From contig CM063109.1 in assembly GCA_031841125.1 (NCBI GenBank), forward strand, positions 32,988,038 to 33,052,037: a stretch of DNA of 64,000 bases, written 5' to 3'. Under the pieces are notes generated by a model. The model saw only the letters and a program-made list of their open reading frames with translations, searched no databases and was not told the DNA's origin. The stretch comes from Acanthococcus lagerstroemiae. Taxonomy: Eukaryota > Arthropoda > Insecta > Hemiptera > Eriococcidae. The number at the start of each line of letters is the position of its first letter. Position 1 is the first letter of the stretch. Made by a program: the position numbers and the translations under genes. Shown here in pieces: positions 21,488-33,190 of the stretch.

Positions 21488-22600
21488 CTACGAAGCTGCT
21501 TCTCGTCGATTTCAGGAGTTTCGGCTCTTTGGTTAGCGTGTCAGCGAAATCATCGATAGCTGGAGACACGCGGTTGAGGTTGCCGTCTCAAAACCAGCCT
21601 CCGGTTTGTTTTCTCTGTGACGGTATAGACAGCGGTCTAAATGTATTTCTTAGCCTCGATAGCCGGCTACCGTGCTACCGAAAGTTGACGCAGTGCCGTC
21701 TTCATCCGCAACCACCTGTTGAGACATCGTGTCCTTATTGGTTTTCGGTGCCTAAGAGGTCGAAAGCGAACACAAGAAGCCGACTATAACGAAAAAATAC
21801 GTACAATATTTTGATTCGAATCGCGCGGGATGACCCTAGGCCGACTTTTTCTTCTAAGTCCAATGGCAGGGAATGTGATTTACGCGTACATAATAAATTG
21901 AAGAATAATAAACTCGCCGAACGCACAATGGCGGCGGTGACATTCTCGACGCAGAATGGTATTTCTAAATTATCGGAACATTTCGCCAAAATTATGATAA
22001 TCCGAATTCAATGATGCGTTTGAAAGAGTTCCCGAAATTTGGCCGCGCCGTTTATAAGGTGCCGACGACGGGATCGCGGCGCGGACATTTATTGTTACCT
22101 TTTTAAAAGCGCGCGCGCGTGTGTGCCTGTGTGTGTACGTACCAAGAAACGCGTTCGAAGGGGGCTGCGGAGAAGGGCGGCCAATATTACGGCTATAATC
22201 GGGGCGGATAATGTAAATATATCGGTGGATGGCAGAAAAAGTTGTCATTTTATCTAAACGTCTGACACTGACATGGTGACACGGCGTGTCCCTTTTGTAC
22301 GAATGGCCTGCGGTGGTTGTATCTACACTTCATCATGTAAGCTAAATACTTATTGTGTTTTGATCTATATCGGGACTTCGGGGTCTTAAGGGTGACGATA
22401 GGGTGTTCGGAAAAGGTGGACTGCGGCCGAGTACAGAGCCGGGCGTGGATGCGGTGCAGCGGCGACGCGACGCCGACACGAGCTACGGCGGCGCGATCGT
22501 CTCTGCAACCGCCAAAGCCGCAAATCGATCGCGTTTGCTTAATGGGATGCCGGTGCGGAGTCTGCGGCAATAATTATCGCTGAATTGTGTGCGGATTATA
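21488..22600. other. CpG-rich stretch, function unknown
   Basis: GC and CpG content is clearly above the surroundings, especially at 22030-22190 and 22420-22560 (GCGGCGCGG, CGGCGGCGCGATCG). It contains a GCGC/GTGT dinucleotide tract near 22105-22140. Open frames on both strands have no recognised domain. It could be a promoter or untranslated exon of a host gene, but I cannot show that. Confidence 0.4.
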
Positions 22601-22740
22601 ACCGAACCCGGGTGTACGATTATTCTGATTACAAGCAGCAGTGACGGGTACAGGAAGCAATCCTGAGAGAGTCATTTGGGAATACGTAGGATTGATTAGT
22701 TTTGCCCTCTCCCAAGGGGTGGATTGTTCAGACAGGAGCG

Positions 22741-22860
22741 AAACTATAGGGGGGACACCCCAATAATTTGGCAGTCGGCAAATTTTAAGACTATTCATTT
22801 GACACCCCCCCCCCCAATAATTTGATAGTCGGGAAATTTTGAAACTAGTCATTTCAATTT
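22741..22860 (+). repeat. Two tandem units with CCCCAATAATTTGR
   Basis: CCCCAATAATTTGGCAGTCG and CCCCAATAATTTGATAGTCG are about 55 bp apart, each followed by GRAAATTTTRARACTA. The second is preceded by an 11-C run. A single related CCCCAATAATTAGGCAG occurs at about 28098. Confidence 0.75.
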
Positions 22861-22919
22861 TCAATTTTTATGCATGTTTGTTTGTTTGTTTATTTATTTT
22901 ATTTTTCAATTAAAAAATA

Positions 22920-25900
22920 CTAGGGGGCTTTGCCCTCTGGCCGCTTCGCGGCCCAACCCCCAGCCGTCACTCGCTTCGCCCGTGCCCGCCTTGTACGGCG
23001 TTTCGCGCCTCGTCCGACCATCACAGTTCTTAGTGTTTGGTCTAAAACTTTTGTTCATGAGTTGAGGTTTGCTTTGCGCTTCTTTTGCTCCCCCTTTATC
23101 AGCGGTCCTCAATCTTCCACCATCATGAATTCTTCCCTTCCATCCTTTCTTCATCACGAGCCTCCTCCTCCACCACGAGCCCCTCATTCATCACGGTCGC
23201 TCTCCGCTTCCACGGTCACACTTCAAAAGTCGCAGCTCTCCTCAGCCACACACTCCTCCCCCACAACGACCATAATCTCCTACCAGAGGCTTCAATGCCC
23301 ACCCTATGGTCTTCTACATCCGCAGTATCCCTCCCCTGCAAACCCTTTACATCTGCACATCTGTTTTTTTTGGTTTTTTTTGTTACATATTATTTCTTAT
23401 TTCTAACATGTGGAGAAAGAGGAGGGCCCTTCAGTGCCATGCTTTTCTTCAGGGTCTCCTTCCTCAAAATAATCTATTTAAAGTAACCTTATATTATAAT
23501 AAACTTAACATTAACACATACGATGTTTTATAAATTAACTGTGTTATTTGTGTGCGATGTCCTGCTTTTCGTTTTTTGTTTTTTGTTTATATATTTTTTT
23601 TTATAAATGACATGAATTGGTTTAGTTTTGTTTCAGAAAATTTTAGTAGGTCACGATCTGGAGAATCAACTCTGTATTGTTTTCTAAGGTCCCTCCATTT
23701 AATGCAATCAAAATTTGTATGTAGCGCGTCTTCGTCATTGTTGTTTCCACATTCCTTACATTATTTACTATCCATCGTTTTTCCCATTTTATGTAGGTAG
23801 GCCTGAAAGTTCCCGTGTCCAGTTAAGAATTGAGTAGTTACATAATTTGTTATAAATGTTTTGTGTTTGAGTATGTTTTTGATATCAGGTGGTGATACGG
23901 CCAGTTTTCGCATCATTATACATTTTTTTCCAGGCTGTTATTGTGTTATTTTTCCTAATTTGTTGCTCTTCCTGTCGTAATTCAAATTTTGTTCGGACTA
24001 GTTTCTCTGTTTTCAAAGCTTTAATTTTATTGATCTCCTTAATTTTCAACTCAATTGGTATTATACCTGAAATAGCCCATGTTGACATGTATGATATGGT
24101 GCGATAACCCGATATTACTCCTATTAAAAGGCTCCTTTGGATTCTGGTTAGTTTTGTTTGCAGGGTCAGAGTTGATTTACTTGCATAGGACGTTGAGCAG
24201 TACCTTATATACGATTCAAAAATGGCCTTATACAGGATGATTCGATTTTTATAGTTTAGTCCATAGTTATTACCGTAAATGGCCGAGAAGAGTTGATAGT
24301 TTTTAACAGTTTTTGTTCGATTTCGTGGACATGCGCTTTGAAATTTAGGTTTTGATCTATTATTACTCCCAGATATTTAATTTAGTTTACAAAATTAATT
24401 ATTTTTTCATCCACCTTAATTTTATTTTCAAGTGCCTTTAGGCCCTCTCCCTTGGACTTCCTCCTCACCTCAACAATCATCAACTACCACAACCAACCTC
24501 CACCACCTGGGCCTTAATCTCTTCACATTACCCTCTCACTCTCTCCATGACTTTATCCATCCACAGCTTCTCCCCCACGTGGCGCCTTCCATTCATCCCT
24601 CCAATCATCACCCAGTCCTCCACCTAGACTCTCCCAGATCACCCTCTTCCACCCCGATTGCCCCCATTAGGACCACGTCCTCCCAACCACCCCACACCAC
24701 TATGGACTTCATTTATGTTCACGTACCACACCCCCACCAAGACCTCTTCACCCATCTCTACGCCCTCCCGAATTATGGCCTTAATCCCTTGCTACAGCCT
24801 TCTCCTTCCACTGCTCCTCCTCTGCGGCCTCCTTGTTTGTCCCAACTCCCTCAATGATCCACTGGTCCTCCACTCAGGAGCGCCCACCATCATGACCACC
24901 CTTCCCCTTCGGACCCCCGCCACCAGCCCCTCCCGCACCACGGCTTTCATTTCCTTTCCCAGACCCTCTTTCACCCAGGACTTCCTCCTCCACCGGGACC
25001 TTTTACTCACCATTACCCCACCACCCAGGGCCTTTATCGCCTTCCTAAAGCCATGCCCTCATGGATCTCCTCCCCATTCTGGAGCTCCCTCCGCCATGAA
25101 CCATCTCCTAGGGGTAGACTATCTTTAGAGAAATGAGCAATAAATGAGGCCGGGTAGGCAACCCGCCATCTCTACTCCCTCACCAATGGTGGCCTTAGTC
25201 CCTCTCTACAGCCTTCCTCTTCTGCGGCTCCATCACCCTACGGCCTCCTCGCTCAACCACCTTGAAGATACCTTGGTTCTCTAACCAGGAGCTCCCACCA
25301 CCATGACCACCCCTCCCTCACGAGTACCCTTCCTCTCAAGACCCCCTGGGACCAGAACCTTCGGCACCACAGCTTTCATTTGCCTTCCCGGCCGCTTCTC
25401 TCACCAAGGACTGCGGGTTGCGTACCTAAAAATAAAAAAAATTGCAGGGGCAGATCAGCTACTTTCAAGGACATAATATGTTCTAACATGAAAGATCTCC
25501 AAGTCTTAAGACATAACCGACATAATAAGACATAAAAAAGACGACATAATTATCCATAATCTCCAAGATCTCAAATTGCTGCGGGTTGCCTACCCTGCCC
25601 CTTAATTACTCAATTTTCCAGTGTAGCCTATCCTCAGGAGGGGGTTCATGGTTGTGGGGGAGCTCCTGAAGGAGGAAGAGGGTTCATGTGGGGCGTGGGC
25701 TGTGGACTAAGACGGAGGCCCTGGGTGGGGCAGGGGGTTGAGATGAGTAAGAGGACCTGGTGGAGGAGAAAGTCCTTGGTGAGAGAGGGGACCAGGGAGA
25801 GAAATGGCGGTGGTGCGGGAGGGGCTGGTGGCGGGGTGGGGTCTTGAGGGGGATGGGCTCTCGGGGGAGGGTTAGTCATGGTTGTGAGAGCTCTTGGGTG

Positions 25901-26319
25901 GATGGCCACGGATCTTCAAGGGGGAGGACCATAGTGAGGACAGGGGCTGTGAAGGGAGATAAAGCCCAGGGGTAGTGGTGGGTGAGGGGTCCTCGTGGTG
26001 GAGGAAATGGTTGGTAGGAGAGAGTGGCCCCACACCCACCACAACCTTCTGGCCTCCATTTCCCTCCACAGCTCCCTCCCATACCATGATCCTCCTCCAT
26101 TCCAGGACCTTCGATCATATACCAGGAACCCTCTCCTAGAGGTAGGCTACCCCTCCTCAGCCACGGAGGAGAGGGATGAGGTGGTTCCCCTCCTCAGCCA
26201 CGAAGGAGAGGGATGAGGTGGTATGGACGGAGACCGGGATTTAGATATCAGGCTCCTTGGAGTTTTTTCCAGGAGTGGGGAGGGGGAGGAAGAGTTTTGG
26301 ATTTTAGTATATAGAGAGA
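22920..26319 (-). mobile_element. Non-autonomous Helitron, 3.4 kb
   Basis: On the minus strand the element begins A|TCTCTCTATATACTAAAAT at 26319. It ends ...GGGCAAAGCCCCCTAG|T at 22920. This gives TC at the 5' end, CTAG at the 3' end and insertion between A and T without duplication, the Helitron rule. Two stems precede the end: GGCCGC-GAA-GCGGCC and GGGC-AAA-GCCC. The body is strand-biased: C/T-rich at 23080-23350 and 24430-25420, G/A-rich at 25625-26020. No Rep/helicase coding was seen. It carries a LINE fragment at about 23430-24435. Confidence 0.85.
23430..24435 (-). pseudogene. Jockey/R1-like LINE 3' part within the Helitron
   Basis: Minus-strand translation, with several frame breaks, gives YLGVIIDQNLNFKAHVHEI, AISGIIPIELKIKEINKI, TQFLTGHGNFQAYLHKMGK and CKECGNNNDEDALHTNFDC. 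This order matches the region after the reverse transcriptase core of Jockey/R1-type LINEs, including the TGHG..YL block and the C..C..H..C zinc knuckle. The upstream polymerase core is missing, so this is a 5'-truncated copy. The longest open piece lies at 23885-24088. It is dead and sits inside the Helitron, either captured or inserted later. Confidence 0.75.
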
Positions 26320-26840
26320 TTTCGATTAAGAGATCGGCAAATTTTTAATTCTTAAACACTTTGTCGGCGAATGCTTAGTTTTCAAAAAGTATTTGTCGGC
26401 AAATTTTTCTTCTCTACCTTTGCAAACTGAAAGTCAATTTTCGTTTCTGAAAATGGAGTACCGTGGACCTCTGTTAGAGACTAGTCAGTCAAAAGCAGAA
26501 GGTTTCATGCTGAGTATCGAACGTTATTTGAAAGGTTGAACCAAAGCTGAAATGTGGAAGACATTTCGAAAATCTGAAAGTCGGTAGCGATCGGACTGCC
26601 AGCGCGAAAGAGTCACCCTCTATAATTTTAGGCACGTGAAAAAAAGGAACTATTGAAATTCTACATATTTTCGAAAAATTCATCAGATTGAAATGAAAAT
26701 GGTCTCGATGGAAGGAAAATTTTATGTGCTATAAATTTTGTCCCAATCATTTTTTTTGATAAACGCTTTCGTCTTCATATTATTTTGAGATTTCTTCGTA
26801 TGCCTGTAAATGAAATATTCCTCTCGATCAGGGTTACAAG

Positions 26841-27438
26841 GTAAACGACTACAGCGTGCCACCGCTTTGAGCAGCCCAAAATCTGTTCACTTCGTCACTC
26901 CGTCACTCACTGAGTCAGTGATTCACTCACTCACTCAGGCGTTCGCTTACTTATTTAGTGATTCACTCAGTCACTCGCTTACTTATTTAGTTATTCACAC
27001 AGTTACTCAATCACTTACTCAGTGATTCACTCAGTCACTCGCTCATTTATTGAGTTTTCACTCAGTTACTCTGTGACTCACTCAATGAGTCAGTGATTCA
27101 CGCACTCACTCAGTCATTCGTTTACTTATTTAGTGATTCGCTCAGTCACTTGCTTACTTATTCAGTTATTTACACAGTTACTCAATAACTTACTCAGTTA
27201 CTAAGTGATTCATTCAGACACTCACTTATTTATTGAGTTATTCACTCAGTTACTCCGTCACTCACTCAACGAGTCAGTGATTCACTCACTCACTCAGTTA
27301 TTCATTTATTCTCGGATTCAGTTATTCATTCACTTCCTCACTTCGTTACTCACTCAACGAGTCAGTGATTCACTCACTCACTTAATCTTTCGTAAACGAC
27401 TACGGTGCGCCACCACTTTGAACAGCCCGAAATCTGTT
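26841..27438 (+). repeat. CACTCA minisatellite bracketed by 50-bp direct repeats
   Basis: The core (about 26895-27390) consists of TCACTCAGTTAY/CTTATTTA-like units. A higher-order period of about 180 bp is marked by GAGTCAGTGATTCACTCACT near 26910, 27090, 27271 and 27359. The edges are direct repeats starting GTAAACGACTACRGYGYGCC, at 26841-26887 and 27392-27438. Long open frames (SLTQ/FTHS) result from the composition, not from coding. Confidence 0.9.
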
Positions 27439-27444
27439 GTTACT

Positions 27445-28110
27445 AGATTCTCTGTTTAACCTAGAGCCTGAAATTTGAGAAAGTTGAACATCTTATTAAA
27501 ATCTAAAAGTTGAAAAGCAAAAGACTTATCTTCCAATGTCAAAGGTGAATCCAATAGCAAATGTTCTATTGTTTAATTTACGATCTTTGATTCTAGTGAA
27601 TATTCGAACCATACATCCGAGATTCCAAAATTTTGCTACATGCGTCAAAAACATCACCTTTGGATCGCTGATAACAGTAGTCAATACTAGCGCTGTACGG
27701 CCCGAATAGGGGGGAAATTTAGTCTGGAACAAAAGTTGAAACTCCATGTATTTTTCCCATAAGAACGAAAGGGAACTTCTGGCACGGATTCCCCTAATCC
27801 AATCAACAGGAAAGTTTGTAGTTTTTTTATTATTTTTTTTATTTTTATTTTTTTTATTGGAATCAATTTAGTAGAAGAATCAGAGGAAATTCAGGAAAAA
27901 AAAATCACCAAGAGTAAACAACGACCACCTCAATGTGTAAAAGTTGTGTGTTCGTCTCAAGTATTCCTAACATCCTTCCACCTTATCCTCCCAGAATAGG
28001 GTATGCTCATGTGCACAAATGTGAGTGCTTGGGGGATAAAATTCCAATCTGCATTTGCAGGGACAAAACAATGGGGGAAAGGGGGGGGGGTGAAACACCC
28101 CAATAATTAG
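27445..28110. other. No recognisable feature
   Basis: AT-rich with T runs at 27810-27850 and a G10 run at 28081-28090. Nothing else is supported. Confidence 0.45.
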
Positions 28111-28114
28111 GCAG

Positions 28115-28417
28115 GATCTAGGTATACGTGTTGGTCAATTTGCGATAACATTTGTCAGACTTCCTTACGTCCTTAAAGAGAAGAAAGATGAGGGCAAGTT
28201 GGTTGTTGCGAAAATCGTAGAGGTCAACAATGAAGAAGTAACTTGCTTGTTCATAAGGCGTGTTCCAAATCATCCAAGTTTTCATTCTCTTCAAATAGAC
28301 GACAAAATGACGATTGAGAAGGAAAAAGTGGTATATGTTCTTCAAAATTACACTTACCGTCGAGGATACTTGACTCTCCATGAAAATTGTAAACAGATAA
28401 ATTTATTACTTCAATAA
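28115..28417 (+). pseudogene. Terminal exon of a transposase-like protein
   Basis: After the acceptor TTAGGCAG an open frame of 100 codons runs to TAA. It begins DLGIRVGQFAITFVRLPYVL and ends with VVYVLQNYTYRRGYLTLHE. Its layout is 'VGQF ... VAKIVE ... FIRR ... VVYVLQ ... RRG.LTLHE'. That resembles the short beta-rich tail found after the DDE domain in some insect pogo-like transposon proteins. I recognise it only by that pattern. No DDE core was found upstream, so the exon is probably a remnant. A 3'-terminal exon of an unknown host gene is the alternative. Confidence 0.4.
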
Positions 28418-28791
28418 TATCCCCCTTCCCCCCTCTCTACTTGCTAAGCATTTTGTTCAAATTCAAAGGTAATTAACCCGTGTTGAATTTAGGGTGAAAA
28501 GTTCATTTTTTTGAACTTTGAACATCACTGGCGACAGAAAATGAATAAAAGCATGAAAAGAATTGTTTATTCGGATTTCAGGAACATAAAATTCTCCCGT
28601 CCCCACAGTTTTTAATTCTGAGCCAAACTGACGTCTAAATGAACTTAGTAAGCCCACAAACTATATGAGTGATACATGCCGTGTCAAGTTCGTAATTTTC
28701 AGTTTTGGCTCCTTCTCCCAGGTGATCCCCCTAGCTTTCTAATATGGCGCACCATCGTAGATTTAATTCTTAATGAACTTTTTTCATTTAG

Positions 28792-28924
28792 GGGGAGCAA
28801 TAAGCGTTGGGTGTCCGAAACGATGGAAAAAGCATTAAATACTTTAAAATATGAAGCAGGACAGCGAGTAAGAAATAAAAATGTTTTTGATCAGAAATTG
28901 CTAAAACTCAAGAAAGTATATTAA
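28792..28924 (+). pseudogene. Possible psq-type helix-turn-helix fragment
   Basis: After TTTTTTCATTTAG the frame reads GGSNKRWVSETMEKALNTLK and continues to LLKLKKVY and a stop. The W-x(3)-M-x-x-AL pattern resembles the first helix of pipsqueak-type domains at the N terminus of pogo-like transposases. The expected second and third helices are not clear. It lies downstream of the tail-like exon at 28115-28417, which is the wrong order for one gene. Confidence 0.3.
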
Positions 28925-30462
28925 ATTTTGCAAATTTCTGTTTGTGTTTTCTCGTATTTTGATATAACTATTTCGAAAAAAAGGTGAGCTTTTGATTAGA
29001 AATAGCTGTTTTTAATAAAGCCGAAAATTACTTTTTTTTTTGTTTGAATACTTCTTCTCAGTTCCTTTCAAGGTAAAAAATAAAAACAAACTGGTTATTT
29101 TCTGAAGAATATTTTGAAGTTTCATCCCCTAAAAAAAGTTCTTCAAAATATCAATGTTGGGGTGAATTATTTTCCAAAAACATTTTAGTGGGTCTTATGG
29201 GGCATCAGTACCTTAAGAATAATAAAGAGAGCTCTTCTGTATTAAAACATGCCAAACGTCGCCCTCTCACCGGCGTAAGGTGGTCTCAGCCTTGCAATCT
29301 TGGGTGGGGGGGGGGGTTAGTGGTCGCTGCAACCCATATTGCGTCGTCATATTGCTATAATTCATACGCTAAAATACTTTCTGAATGATCTTTTTGACAG
29401 AGTGGGGGGGGGGGGCGTTCTTACTTTTTCTTTTGCTAACTATCAAATTATTTCTATGTCAGCAGCATTTTCCAAGTTTCCAGGTAAACAATTTCTGTCT
29501 ACAAAATTACTCCATTTCTCATCTCGTACAATATTCAATTTACCCAACAACCCAATTTTGGCCCGGATATACTTAAAATTCTAATCCCCTGATTTGCTGG
29601 CCAAGTCAGCCGAATTCTGCCTTTTCTTTCGAACGCGGCCAGGGTAATCGAATTTCACAGCCAGACAACTCGCGATGCCTTCGTCCTTGAGCACCCAGTA
29701 ACTCATTTGTTTCGCTGTGTATATCGCGGACGAGTTATTTAAACTGTTGGGTGGGGATGGTGATTTGATAGAGGAGTTATAAAGCTGGAAGCCGAAATGC
29801 CAATTTGTCAGTGGCTTTCAAAAGAATATAAATCCTCGTTTCGCGTCGATTCCTAAATGATTCGAGGGTTACAGGGTTCCAAATCGATGCAACATTGTGC
29901 AGCAAGATGAAGCCGATTCGGGCCTGTGAAGGGGAATTCGAACACGCGCTTTCTATAGATTCACGAATTTTGATCTCATGTTCTTACTTCGTTGTAACAG
30001 AATACATGAAAATTACGTCAGATATTGACTAAGATCATAAACACAAATGAGGAGGGGAGTTCGGAAATTTTAGCCTCATGGATTCACTTGAAAAATGATA
30101 CGAGCGAAAGAATTTTCAGTATTGTTTCGAACTGTGTGCTCCTCCCTCTCTTGAGCAGTACTCAGTTGGGTTTCACCCTTATGTAGCTCATATTTCTGTT
30201 TTTGAAGAATTCTGATCGTTTTGATCAGTGGAGTAATAGCGTTTTAGCGTTTCACACCTCGTCTCATATACGATTTTTGGCTTTACGTTGTACCTGTACA
30301 TATATCACCCGTTGACAGAGGGTAAGATCATATCATCGTCTCATCGTCCACCTGTTGGCAATCTAACTGCCTTCAAGTACACCAGTGCTGGGGATTGGTT
30401 TCCACTGTCTTCTGAGATAAAGACTTTCAACCATATTTCCCCCCTCGAAATCATGAGAAGTG
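28925..30462. other. No recognisable gene
   Basis: AT-rich with G runs at 29306-29316 and 29404-29415. A phrase GTAATAGCGTTTTAGCGTT near 30231 resembles one at about 9786. No exon is supported. Confidence 0.4.
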
Positions 30463-30688
30463 ACTTTTCTTCTTTTCTAATTTGCTCTCAACCCGAGCCC
30501 CGGAATCCGTTCTTTTCGAGCATTACCTCAGAGACGTCAGGGAACTGTTAGAGCTGTTTTAGCCCTCTTCCCTTCTAGCCGAAAAACCCGGCCTAGGTCG
30601 AAATTTGGCGAGTTGCCACGTGGGCTCGAGCCCGGGACTTCTGGATTCCGAGACCAACGTGCTATCCACTCGGCCAGCCAGACCCCAC
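30463..30688 (-). mobile_element. tRNA-derived SINE
   Basis: The minus strand starts with a tRNA-like head: A box TGGCCGAGTGG (30666-30676) and B box GGGCTCGAGCC (30623-30633), with 32 bp between them. Both fit RNA polymerase III promoters, the B box with one change from GGTTCGANNCC. A body unrelated to tRNA follows, containing GACCTAGGYCGGGTTTT and GACGTCTCTGAGGTAATGCT, down to about 30463. The body recurs at 40171-40331, which proves a dispersed family. The head does not fold into a good acceptor stem, so it is not a working tRNA gene. Confidence 0.85.
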
Positions 30689-30689
30689 A

Positions 30690-32595
30690 TAAGAAGTGTC
30701 TGGTGGCATATAGTAATTAATTATTCTCAATGGAAAGAAACACAAATGAAAAAAATTCTACAATACCTGATATATGAACAAAAAACGTGCCTTCTTGAAA
30801 TCTAATGGGAAGGAAAGGGACTATATACCGCTAATCCTCCCTATACCTACGGCTTTGGAAATTACAATATTTACTACCAGACTGAAAAAAAAATTATAAA
30901 GGCTATTTCCTGGAAATCACTCATGAGATACCATTATTAGAGAGAGGCCGCAGAGTACAACTCAGACGGGTTGAGGGCTTCGCACACTCTATACTGTTTA
31001 AAAAATCGGCACCTGACAAGTCTTAGTTAATTATTCAGCGGCCAAATTGAGGAAGAGAGGAATTAAAAAAAAAATTAACAAAAATCCTTTAACCTTAATT
31101 AAAATTTTTGCTGTTTACAGTCCCAACCCCTAATGATAAATGTACTAGAAACTGTCCTGAATTCAGGGGTCGCAAATTGAGGATTTATGACATACCAGAA
31201 TTCAACCTCCAAATTTCAGCGAAGAGACAAACAAATCTTTTCAATTTGATTTTTGCGCATGAATTTGAAAAATCTTCTAAAATGAAAAGAAAAAATAAAT
31301 TTCTTCTGAAAATTTTTTGGCAGTTCTTATTAAGAGATGTTTTCAAATGCGACAATGAAAAGTACAGCGAAAATTCAAGAAAAACTTATTTGAGTACATC
31401 ATGAGTTATTGCCTGCGCTCAATATTGAAGGAATTGCACGAGTTTAAAAATTTATGTCTTAAGATTCGTGCCAAAATCTTAGTGACGTTAATTTAGACTT
31501 TGATATCCTCTTCAAGACTAAAGTTGGGCAGCGGATAGTTATAACACGTTTCATTTCATTTTCAAAATACAGCCTGCTGTTACAACAAAAACACTGCGCT
31601 ATAGTGGTTATCAACAAAATTTGAGTTGAAAATTGAATAATTTAAAGAAAATATTGTTGAAATTTTAACATCGATTTTTTCGAGTGAGGGGGGGGGGAGA
31701 AGAAAGTTTGAATTTTTCCAAATGAAAATCAAAATTTCAAGATCGTCAAGCGAAGAAGTTTAATTGTAGCTGATTTGTTAATAAATTCTTGAAAAATTTC
31801 AAATTATGGAACGGGGAGATGTTCAAATAAAATTTTTAAATTCAAAATCGTCCGTAAATAATAATAATAATGATAATAATAATAATAAAAAGAAACTTGC
31901 AAATTTCCTATAACTATCCGAACTGCAGCTGCTGGACTTACTAACTCTTATGTTATTTCAAATTTCTGGGTGGGTTTTCCAACTGAAAACTAAAATTGTA
32001 ATATTTGCAATTTTCTCCACAATCACTGCTCAATTCACCAACTCTTTAGGATTTCGATTTATGAGGGCCCGTCTTCATGCTCTTTGTGTTCTCATGTCGT
32101 CCATGGATATGGCCTTGAACCCTCCAAATGAAATTTCATCGGATACGATGTATTTATTGCATTTATCGAGGTTAGCTCTGAATAGGGTACCTACTTCAAA
32201 TATGGAATAATATGTGTTACTACTGTACATTGCCTATCTATAGTTTTGAAGAAGCTGTCAAAGTCTGAATTTGTGTGATTTGGATTTTCACTCTAATTTT
32301 TTAATTTGTAAACTCGAGTAGACTTTTAATATTGATTTCATGCAAAAAAACAAAATCTGAACGATTTTCACATTTTTTGAGCGATGTCAACACTGCCGAC
32401 TGAATGATTGAAACCGAATGAAAACTTATGAATAAAATGACGACGCGATCGAAAAATTTCACATTCAAGTAAAACAATGAAAATCAGTGATTTTCTTTTT
32501 TGTTGCTCAATGTTCCAAAATGCCGAATAAATGGTCGGATTTAACAGAAAAATGCAGAGTCTTCAGATTTCGTGGGAGAGGTCCACATTCTCCCT
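30690..32595. other. No recognisable gene
   Basis: AT-rich DNA with a (TAA)n tract at about 31858-31890 and a G10 run at 31688-31697. A 98-codon K/N/F-rich open frame (31108-31404) has no recognised motif. Confidence 0.4.
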
Positions 32596-32597
32596 GA

Positions 32598-32760
32598 CAC
32601 TATTCCACATAAGTTTTGGAGTAGAATCGCGGGGCGATATTCACCCTCCCTCCACCGTCATTCCACATCAGTTTTGGAGTAGATTCGCGAGGGGGTATTC
32701 ACACTCTTCTACCTCTCTTTCCTGGCAACGCACCTGACGCCATTCCACGTCAATTTCTGG
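32598..32760 (+). repeat. Short tandem repeat, about 60-bp unit
   Basis: CATTCCACATMAGTTTTGGA and the following GTAGAWTCGCGRGG block occur at about 32602 and 32660. A decayed third unit (CATTCCACGTCAATTTCTGG) lies near 32740. Confidence 0.7.
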
Positions 32761-32939
32761 ACATTTCGCCCTAGTACCACTTCCAATCGCAGCAAATTCG
32801 AATCCGAGCTGACGAAAGAGCTCGGATCATTTTCCCAACCTTGCAGCGCTGTGCGAATCGACGCTATCTTAGAACCAATATTGAGTCGTCCGAGAGATAA
32901 AAAGATGAAAAAACCGTCTAACACAATATCCTAATATAG

Positions 32940-33190
32940 TCGGAGCATATGTTATGGAAAGGGCCGGGGGCCAGGCTAAACGGTGCCGGATTATCTGCGG
33001 ATGTACAATGCCCTATGCAGCTGCAGCGGACCCTCTTGATTCGAGATTTACCTGCGCCCGTACGGCATCGAATGCACGCTCGGCACGGCGGCGGCGCGGT
33101 ATCGAAGCACCGCCGAAAGCACCGAATGCCGAACGAAGCGATACGAAGCCGCAGCCCCGACTCAAAATCGTCGCCATTTTGTCGTTAAGT
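32940..33190. other. CpG-rich patch
   Basis: The patch is rich in CG dinucleotides (GGCACGGCGGCGGCGCGG) against AT-rich flanks. Open frames exist on the plus strand without recognised domains. A promoter or untranslated exon is possible but not shown. The remainder of 32760-33475 shows nothing further. Confidence 0.35.

Noticed and set aside
22250..22583. 106- and 76-codon frames in the CpG-rich block
   Set aside because: Overlapping frames on both strands are expected in CpG-rich DNA; no domain or splice evidence.
24432..25128. Pro/Thr/His-rich open frames of 141 and 156 codons
   Set aside because: They lie in the C-rich Helitron body, where stop codons are scarce in all frames.
26810..27459. 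Long SLTQ/FTHS-rich open frames in the CACTCA array
   Set aside because: They follow from a stop-free repeat unit; neither start codons nor splice context support coding.
30600..30692. A tRNA gene on the minus strand
   Set aside because: A and B boxes are present but no acceptor stem forms, and the following body recurs elsewhere as a SINE.
31108..31404. 98-codon frame after a TGTTTACAG acceptor-like site
   Set aside because: Lys/Asn/Phe-rich translation typical of AT-rich noise, no motif and no partner exon.
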